A stretch of 6,216 nucleotides of DNA, from NCBI GenBank assembly GCA_946886545.1, contig CAMPIU010000186.1, positions 1 through 6,216 of the forward strand, written 5' to 3'. The notes under the pieces are model-generated. The model was not told the origin of the DNA and did no database searches. It saw nothing but the letters and a program-made list of their open reading frames with translations. A program made the translations under genes and the position numbers. Of the stretch, positions 1-4,403 are shown in pieces. The DNA comes from an uncultured Flavobacteriales bacterium. GTDB taxonomy: Bacteria; Bacteroidota; Bacteroidia; Flavobacteriales; Crocinitomicaceae. Every line of letters starts with the position of its first letter. Position 1 is the first letter of the stretch.

Positions 1-450
1 GGTAAGGTCTGGATTGCCAATTTTTTCTTTACCAGCTGTCCCAGTATTTGCCCACCGATGATCTCTCAAATGAAACGATTGAATCTCCTGACAACAGATC
101 TTGCTTCAGAGGTTCAATTTATGTCATTCAGCATTGATCCTAAGACGGACCAACCACATGTTTTGAGGACTTATATTAAGAATAACGGAATTCAGGCAAG
201 TAACTGGTATTTTTTCACAGGTGACGAAGCAAAGACGCATCGTTTGGGTGTTATGCATTTCATGGTACATGCCGATAAAGATCCTATGGCGGCCGGTGGT
301 TTTGCACATAGTGACGGCATGGTCTTAGTGGACCGGGAAGGATATGTAAGAGGAGTTTATCGAGGCACCCAAACCCAAGAGGTAGATAAACTGAATAAAG
401 ATCTACGCAAATTATTAGAAATTGAATATGGAATCAACTCAAAACACTAA
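1..450 (+). CDS. SCO/SenC family copper chaperone (5'-truncated)
   Basis: The reading frame is open from the first base, so the N-terminus, including the expected membrane anchor or signal sequence, lies outside the window; 149 residues are visible. The fragment has the thioredoxin-like SCO fold signature. The copper-binding CxxxC motif is C13 and C17, inside a stretch reading FFFTSCPSICP. An SIDPKTDQP segment (about residues 42-50) matches the family's conserved S-[IV]-D-P-x-x-D loop. The third copper ligand is H103 in GGFAHSDGMVLVD. SCO proteins deliver copper to the CuA site of cytochrome c oxidase subunit II, or act as thiol-disulfide partners in that process, on the outer face of the inner membrane. 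The first in-frame ATG (58) lies after the CxxxC motif and cannot be the true start. The stop codon lies inside the next gene, a DUF420 protein, which supports an oxidase-maturation operon. Family assignment is firm; the exact role (CuA loading versus redox) is not decidable here. Confidence 0.95.
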   Translation, partial: GKVWIANFFFTSCPSICPPMISQMKRLNLLTTDLASEVQFMSFSIDPKTDQPHVLRTYIKNNGIQASNWYFFTGDEAKTHRLGVMHFMVHADKDPMAAGGFAHSDGMVLVDREGYVRGVYRGTQTQEVDKLNKDLRKLLEIEYGINSKH

Positions 451-1003
451 ACATGGAATCCGCAAACTGATCATTGCACTTTCCATTATCATACCACTAG
501 TAGTCGCAGCATTATTTAAAGTAAAAATCGAAGGATACGACTGGCATTTCCTGCCATCCATTTATGCCTGCATCAATGGTCTGACCGCCATTCTTTTGGT
601 TGTAGCCTTAATTGCTATCAAACAAAAGAAAATCAGCCTGCATGAAGGAATCATAAAGGTTTGCATGGTGCTTTCTGTCCTGTTTCTGCTATGTTATATT
701 GCTTATCACATGACTTCCGATCCGACAATTTATGGTGATTTGAACGGAAGCGGTGAACTGGAACAATACGAGTTGAAGAACCTTTCATCTGCAAGCAAAA
801 TAGCTTACTATTTAATCTTGATCACGCACATTATCCTGAGTGTTGCCGTAATTCCAATGGTCCTTTTCTCATACTTGTATGCCTGGGAAGGAAAATATGA
901 CAAGCACCGTAAATGGACTAAAATTACCTGGCCTTTATGGTTCTATGTTGCGGCAAGCGGAGTCGTAGTGTATCTTATGATTTCTCCATACTATCCGCAT
1001 TGA
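428..1003 (+). CDS. DUF420 membrane protein, probable haem-copper oxidase maturation factor
   Basis: This is a 191-residue integral membrane protein with about five hydrophobic segments (roughly 12-30, 41-64, 74-95, 125-149 and 168-187). The C-terminal block around HRKWTKITWPLWFYVAASG, followed by VYLMISPYY, is the DUF420 hallmark. Candidate metal or haem ligands in the family pattern are H40, H72, H94, H134 and H160. DUF420 includes Bacillus YozB and Staphylococcus CtaM; CtaM is needed for maturation of haem-A oxidase. The role here follows from that family and from the SCO neighbour. I chose ATG 428, which overlaps the SCO stop by 23 nt and suggests translational coupling; TTG 422 is two codons upstream and less likely. 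There is no Shine-Dalgarno. An oddity is an extra acidic loop between segments 3 and 4 that fits the EF-hand pattern (see 737-775). Confidence 0.9.
   Translation: MESTQNTKHGIRKLIIALSIIIPLVVAALFKVKIEGYDWHFLPSIYACINGLTAILLVVALIAIKQKKISLHEGIIKVCMVLSVLFLLCYIAYHMTSDPTIYGDLNGSGELEQYELKNLSSASKIAYYLILITHIILSVAVIPMVLFSYLYAWEGKYDKHRKWTKITWPLWFYVAASGVVVYLMISPYYPH
737..775 (+). other. EF-hand-type calcium-binding loop encoded within the DUF420 gene
   Basis: Residues 104-116 of the DUF420 protein read DLNGSGELEQYEL. Every position satisfies the canonical EF-hand loop pattern: D at 1, N at 3, S at 5, G at 6, L at 8, E at 9, E at 12 and a hydrophobic residue at 13. The loop sits in the polar connector between hydrophobic segments 3 and 4. 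From memory of DUF420 proteins, this connector is usually short and glycine-rich (YGGEG-like), so this looks like an insertion. Calcium binding is inferred. Only one loop is seen, whereas classical EF-hands come in pairs, although single dockerin-like loops exist. Confidence 0.55.
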
Positions 1004-1074
1004 TAATTACGAATTGGGCTTACTTACTTGCTAGACTTAGCATCTTGTTGAAAAGCAAAACCATTGACTTTTTC

Positions 1075-1911
1075 CTATTTAGGTTGCGGACAACTTGTTT
1101 TTCCGCCCATACGGATCATCAAACCGATTCCGAAAAAGGTGTACCAGTCTCTGGAAGCACGGTTTCCTCTTTGTCCGAAACGATTACCATCCAAACTCCT
1201 ATTGCTTAATGCAGCAGAAGTCGGGCCGTTTTGAGCAGCCAAAAGCAAGGGATCTGCATAGCGGTATCCGCCCACATCATCCAAATAATCCGTAAACAGA
1301 AAACGGATTCCGTATTCGATATTCAAACCGATATTCGGAGTAAGGGAGAGGCGTGCTCCAACGGCAAGCGGAACACCCAACTGAATTCGTGAATATTTTC
1401 CTCTATCTGACAATTCGGTTCCCTGGCCTTCGGTTCCCAATGGCTGCAGTTCGATCATCGTTCCGTTATAATCTGTCATCGGGTTAATTCGGGTTAATGA
1501 CAGTTCAGCCAACAAGTAAGCAGTTCCTTTATACCTTCTGTTTCCAATTTCAAACGGAAAATAAGTTACTTCGATCCCGGAGCCAAACTCAAATAAATCA
1601 GACTGAAAAGACAGATTCCGGTTTTTATAAAAGTCAAGCTTCTGTTCACTGTCGTATGCTTCAATTTTTCCGTAAGTGAAATTCAAACGATAAGCTAAGC
1701 GTGCATTGATGTTATAACGGTAAAGCAATTGCCCGGCGATATTCGTATGCTTGAAGTGTGTCTGGTTCAAATCGCCAATATAATAGCTTCCCCCAACCAT
1801 GAATCCAATTTCAGAGCGCGACCAGCCGTTATGTCTGTGCGCTTTTTGACTCCATGAATAAGAAGTTAAAATACAAATCAATAAAACCAGAATTTTGCTC
1901 TGCATACGCAT
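1075..1911 (-). CDS. DUF6089 outer-membrane beta-barrel protein, PorG-like
   Basis: This 278-residue protein begins with a type I signal peptide: a basic start (MRMQSK), a hydrophobic core at about residues 7-16, and a likely cut after S21 (SWS|Q). The mature part alternates polar and hydrophobic residues as in an outer-membrane barrel. It carries the DUF6089 pattern: an early GGSYYIGDLN block (about 40-49), LLYRYNINARLAYRLNF, a NLSFQSDLFEFG segment, and a C-terminal barrel strand ending in a single cysteine motif (SCPQPK, C274). As I recall, the Porphyromonas gingivalis type IX secretion component PorG belongs to this family and is encoded near uppS and bamA; here the neighbour is asd instead. 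The gene starts 19 nt after the asd stop on the same strand, so co-transcription is likely. ATG 1905 (M3) is an alternative start. The family call is good; the secretion role is inference. Confidence 0.8.
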   Translation of the reverse strand: MRMQSKILVLLICILTSYSWSQKAHRHNGWSRSEIGFMVGGSYYIGDLNQTHFKHTNIAGQLLYRYNINARLAYRLNFTYGKIEAYDSEQKLDFYKNRNLSFQSDLFEFGSGIEVTYFPFEIGNRRYKGTAYLLAELSLTRINPMTDYNGTMIELQPLGTEGQGTELSDRGKYSRIQLGVPLAVGARLSLTPNIGLNIEYGIRFLFTDYLDDVGGYRYADPLLLAAQNGPTSAALSNRSLDGNRFGQRGNRASRDWYTFFGIGLMIRMGGKTSCPQPK

Positions 1912-1930
1912 ATAACGAGATTGAATGCGA

Positions 1931-2944
1931 TTAATTGTGTGTTCCGACCGTCATTGGTACTAAAATCCCCTTCTTAATAAGAAGTTCAGCAATTTGGATT
2001 GCATTTGTTGCAGCACCTTTTCTCAAATTATCAGCTACTACCCACATGTTCAGGGTTTTCTCCTGGCTTTCATCTCTACGGATTCTTCCCACGAATACAT
2101 CATCTTTAGATTGAGCAAAACGAGGCATCGGATATGAATTGGTCGTCGGATCATCCTTTAAAGTGATTCCAGGTGTTTCATGAAGTAACTTTCGCACATC
2201 CGCCAAATCAAACTCCTTTTCAAATTCCACATTTACAGCTTCGGAATGCCCTCCCACTACAGGAACACGCACAGCAGTGGCCGTAACAGAGATTGCAGGA
2301 TCCAATATTTTCTTCGTCTCATTGGTCAATTTCATTTCCTCTTTGGTATAACCATTATCCAGGAATGAGTCACAATGAGGAATACAGTTTTTATCGATCG
2401 GGTAATTGTAAGCCATTTCCCCAGAAATTCCGGCACGCTCATTTTCCAATTGCTGAACAGCTTTTACACCCGTTCCCGTGATTGACTGGTAGGTAGAAAC
2501 AACCACCCGTTTTACTCCATAAGCTTTATGTAAAGGGGCAAGCGCCATCAACAACTGGATTGTACTGCAATTCGGATTTGCAATGATTTTATCATCAGCA
2601 GTCAAACTGTCTCCGTTGATTTCAGGAACGATCAATTTTTTATCCGGATGCATTCTCCAGGCCGAGCTGTTATCGATTACAGTTGTTCCAACAGCTTCGA
2701 ACTTCGGAGCCCATTCCAGGGAAGTTTCACCACCGGCCGAAAAAATAGCAACATCAGGTTTCATAGTAACAGCAGTAGCCAAATCCACAACCGGGAACTC
2801 CAAACCTCCGAACTCAATCAACTTCCCGACTGACTTTTCGGATGCAACCGGTATTAATTCCGTAATGGGAAATGAACGTTCCTTCAATACTTCCAACATC
2901 ACATTTCCTACCATTCCCGTTGCTCCAACAACTGCTACTCTCAT
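1931..2944 (-). CDS. asd: Aspartate-semialdehyde dehydrogenase
   Basis: This 337-residue enzyme is complete. It reduces 4-aspartyl phosphate to aspartate-4-semialdehyde with NADPH in the cytoplasm, at the branch point leading to lysine/diaminopimelate, threonine, methionine and isoleucine. The N-terminal nucleotide-binding loop is GATGMVG (residues 7-13). The catalytic cysteine is C126 in NPNCSTIQ. The other expected active-site residues are Q153 in TYQSITGTG, and R226 and H233 in RVPVVGGHSE; substrate-binding R97 lies in SSAWRM. The C-terminal NNL/DNLRKGAATNA-type block (about 305-315) completes the cofactor site. Length and motifs fit the bacterial Asd family. I chose ATG 2944 because MRVAVVGATG begins the Rossmann strand directly; a TTG at 2980 would add 12 residues with no family counterpart and would overlap the proposed promoter. 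The DUF6089 gene follows after 19 nt. Confidence 0.97.
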   Translation of the reverse strand: MRVAVVGATGMVGNVMLEVLKERSFPITELIPVASEKSVGKLIEFGGLEFPVVDLATAVTMKPDVAIFSAGGETSLEWAPKFEAVGTTVIDNSSAWRMHPDKKLIVPEINGDSLTADDKIIANPNCSTIQLLMALAPLHKAYGVKRVVVSTYQSITGTGVKAVQQLENERAGISGEMAYNYPIDKNCIPHCDSFLDNGYTKEEMKLTNETKKILDPAISVTATAVRVPVVGGHSEAVNVEFEKEFDLADVRKLLHETPGITLKDDPTTNSYPMPRFAQSKDDVFVGRIRRDESQEKTLNMWVVADNLRKGAATNAIQIAELLIKKGILVPMTVGTHN

Positions 2945-2959
2945 AACTAAAATTTTACA

Positions 2960-2988
2960 CAAAAATAACTGATAGTTCAATTGAAAAC
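2960..2988 (-). promoter_or_regulatory. Candidate asd promoter (Bacteroidota type)
   Basis: On the minus strand, TATTTTTG (2967 to 2960) matches the Bacteroidota -7 consensus TAnnTTTG. A loose T-rich -33-like element (GTTTTC, 2988 to 2983) lies about 16 nt upstream of it. Transcription would begin about 10 nt before ATG 2944, giving a very short leader. The -33 part is weak, and the region is AT-rich enough for a chance match. Confidence 0.35.
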
Positions 2989-3090
2989 GTAAAATTGAGA
3001 ATTGAAAAGTTAAAGAAATTGAAAAGCTACCATCCAGACTTCAAAACAGATTCTCTCCTTTTCAATTGACACACTCAATTATCAATTGAA
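2976..3090. repeat. Cluster of TCAATTGA palindromes and AATTGAAAAG repeats between divergent genes
   Basis: Three copies of the palindrome TCAATTGA lie at 2977-2984 (extended to TTCAATTGAA at 2976-2985), 3062-3069 and 3082-3089. The last two start exactly 20 nt apart, about two helical turns, with a half-site TCAATT at 3075-3080 between them. AATTGAAAAG occurs at 3000-3009 and 3017-3026, nearly so at 2979-2987, and inverted (CTTTTCAATT) at 3058-3067, which could pair with 3017-3026 around a 31-nt loop. This lies between asd and rhlE and partly overlaps both proposed promoters. It could be an operator for a shared regulator, or simply low-complexity AT-rich sequence. Confidence 0.5.
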
Positions 3091-3095
3091 TATCG

Positions 3096-3103
3096 TACCT
3101 TTG
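3096..3103 (+). promoter_or_regulatory. Candidate rhlE promoter -7 element
   Basis: TACCTTTG followed by CACC is an exact match to the Bacteroidota -7 consensus TAnnTTTG. No convincing TTG-type -33 element lies at the preferred spacing; the nearest candidates are in the AATTGA repeats just upstream. Transcription from here would give a leader of about 80 nt before ATG 3193. In that leader I see only a weak 5-bp hairpin (GTGAG/TTCAC around 3135-3150) and no Shine-Dalgarno. Confidence 0.5.
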
Positions 3104-3192
3104 CACCGGAAATATCATTTTCTGCCGATTTGAAGTGAGGAAAAGTTCACCACACGTGACAATCAGTTCGGACAATTTTACAGAACAATTTC

Positions 3193-4314
3193 ATGCAATT
3201 TGATGAATTAAACTTGCTTCCACATTTGTTGGATGCTCTAAAAGAATTAGAATACACTACCCCAACACCTATTCAAGAACAATCCATTCCCAGTTTATTA
3301 GAAGGAAAAGACCTATTCGGTTGTGCTCAAACAGGTACCGGAAAAACTGCAGCTTTCGCGTTGCCTATTTTACAACATTTGGATCCGGATGGCCTGGTAA
3401 AAGGAAAAAGACCTATTCGCTGTCTGGTACTTGCTCCAACAAGAGAATTAGCGAACCAAATCAATGATAGTTTCAAAGCCTATGGAAAATTCTCCAAGTT
3501 GAGATCCATGGTCATCTTTGGTGGTGTCAATCAAAATAAACAAGTCAATCAATTAAATGCTGGAGTCGACATTCTGGTTGCAACTCCCGGCAGGTTATTG
3601 GATTTGATGAATCAGGGACATATTCATTTGTCTAAGATCACACATTTTGTACTGGATGAAGCAGACCGTATGCTCGACATGGGTTTCATTCACGATATCA
3701 AAAAAATTCTTCCGCGTTTGCCTAAAAACAAGCAGAATATCTTTTTCTCTGCAACGATTTCTCCAACGATTATGGAGCTTGCAGGAACCATTTTATTTGA
3801 TCCGGTAAACGTGCGTGTTACCCCGGTTTCTTCTACGGCAGAGATCGTTGACCAGTTTGTTTATTATGTTGAAAAAGCTGATAAACGCAATTTCCTGAAA
3901 CAACTGATCAAAACGGAAAACATTTCGCATGCGATTGTTTTTACGCGAACAAAACACGGAGCAGATCGCGTTGCCAAAGAATTAACAAAATCAGGCCTTC
4001 GTGCTGAAGCAATCCACGGAGATAAATCTCAGAATGCACGTGAAAGAGCTTTGGCAGGGTTTAAGAACCGAACTGTCAGCTTTCTAATTGCAACGGATAT
4101 TGCATCCCGTGGTATTGATATTGATCAGTTGGAATACGTAATCAATTTTGAGATTCCTGAAGTAGCAGAAACTTATGTACACCGCATTGGTAGAACAGGT
4201 CGCGCAGGTTCAAGCGGAGTTGCATACACGATGTGTTCAAGTGAAGAAAAAGCTTCTTTGAAGGCTATTCAGAAGTTAATCAATCAGCAAATTCCCGAGC
4301 GCACACTGAAATAA
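3193..4314 (+). CDS. rhlE: DEAD-box ATP-dependent RNA helicase, RhlE type
   Basis: This 373-residue protein contains a complete two-lobe helicase core that unwinds or remodels short RNA duplexes using ATP, typically in ribosome assembly or RNA decay in the cytoplasm. Motifs in order are: Q motif (PTPIQ, Q28), motif I AQTGTGKT (45-52, K51), Ia PTRELA (82-87), GG (110-111), Ib TPGR (131-134), II DEAD (155-158), III SAT (186-188), IV VFTRT (249-253), Q280xxR283, V ATDIASRGID (300-309), and VI HRIGRTGR (330-337). All catalytic residues are present. The protein stops about 36 residues after motif VI, without the long basic K/R/G-rich tail common in RhlE relatives. ATG 3193 is secure because the upstream frame meets a stop at 3157 with no other start. 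It appears monocistronic, with its own promoter-like box and inverted repeats after the stop. Confidence 0.96.
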   Translation: MQFDELNLLPHLLDALKELEYTTPTPIQEQSIPSLLEGKDLFGCAQTGTGKTAAFALPILQHLDPDGLVKGKRPIRCLVLAPTRELANQINDSFKAYGKFSKLRSMVIFGGVNQNKQVNQLNAGVDILVATPGRLLDLMNQGHIHLSKITHFVLDEADRMLDMGFIHDIKKILPRLPKNKQNIFFSATISPTIMELAGTILFDPVNVRVTPVSSTAEIVDQFVYYVEKADKRNFLKQLIKTENISHAIVFTRTKHGADRVAKELTKSGLRAEAIHGDKSQNARERALAGFKNRTVSFLIATDIASRGIDIDQLEYVINFEIPEVAETYVHRIGRTGRAGSSGVAYTMCSSEEKASLKAIQKLINQQIPERTLK

Positions 4315-4329
4315 TCGAGTGATTATCAG
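4306..4329 (+). repeat. Inverted repeat spanning the rhlE stop codon
   Basis: ATAATC (4311-4316) and GATTAT (4321-4326) form a perfect 6-bp stem with a GAGT tetraloop. CTG (4306-4308) and CAG (4327-4329) can extend it across a 2-nt AA bulge. The TAA stop (4312-4314) lies in the left arm. It is the first of three inverted repeats in a row. It may contribute to 3'-end structure of the helicase mRNA, but it is too AT-rich to be a strong terminator alone. Confidence 0.4.
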
Positions 4330-4355
4330 AAATTTCTCTTCAAACCAGAGAATTT
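4330..4355 (+). repeat. Second inverted repeat downstream of rhlE
   Basis: TTCTCT (4334-4339) pairs with AGAGAA (4347-4352) around a 7-nt loop. AAA (4330-4332) pairs with TTT (4353-4355) after a single bulged T at 4333. The TTT after the stem gives it a mild resemblance to an intrinsic terminator, but the stem is AT-rich. Confidence 0.35.
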
Positions 4356-4366
4356 ACTTCTTCATA

Positions 4367-4396
4367 AAGTCGGACTTTTGTATATTAGTCCGACTT
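4367..4396 (+). terminator. Perfect 10-bp hairpin, probable terminator after rhlE
   Basis: AAGTCGGACT (4367-4376) and AGTCCGACTT (4387-4396) are exact reverse complements separated by a 10-nt T/A-rich loop. It is the strongest stem in this 89-nt intergenic region and the third in a row. The position after rhlE fits transcription termination. However, only AATTAAT follows rather than a clean T-run, and the right arm ends 7 nt before the next start codon (4404). It could therefore instead be a leader structure affecting translation of the downstream gene. I see no clear TAnnTTTG promoter between rhlE and that gene. Confidence 0.6.
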
Positions 4397-4403
4397 AATT
4401 AAT

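Noticed and set aside
124..309. A 61-codon minus-strand frame within the SCO gene
   Set aside because: It is antisense to a conserved coding region carrying the SCO copper-ligand motifs; no independent support.
1029..1042. Small inverted repeat TGCTA/TAGCA with a 4-nt loop between the convergent DUF420 and DUF6089 genes
   Set aside because: A terminator is expected here for one or both genes, but a 5-bp stem without an adjacent T-run is too weak to call; nothing else stands out in 1004-1074.
937..1295. Plus-strand open frames overlapping the 3' end of DUF420 and opposite the DUF6089 gene
   Set aside because: They overlap two genes with clear family motifs and have no domain, signal or supporting context.
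2583..2972. A 129-codon plus-strand open frame antisense to asd
   Set aside because: It lies opposite a well-supported conserved enzyme and its translation resembles no family I know; it is a shadow frame.
2945..2980. Upstream TTG start at 2980 for asd, adding 12 residues
   Set aside because: The extra segment has no counterpart in Asd proteins and would cover the proposed -7 element; ATG 2944 places the Rossmann strand at the N-terminus as expected.
2991..3030. Possible short CRISPR-like repeats (AATTGAAAAG copies)
   Set aside because: The units are only about 10 nt, spacing is irregular (14-21 nt), there are few copies, and no cas genes are present; better explained as AT-rich regulatory sequence.
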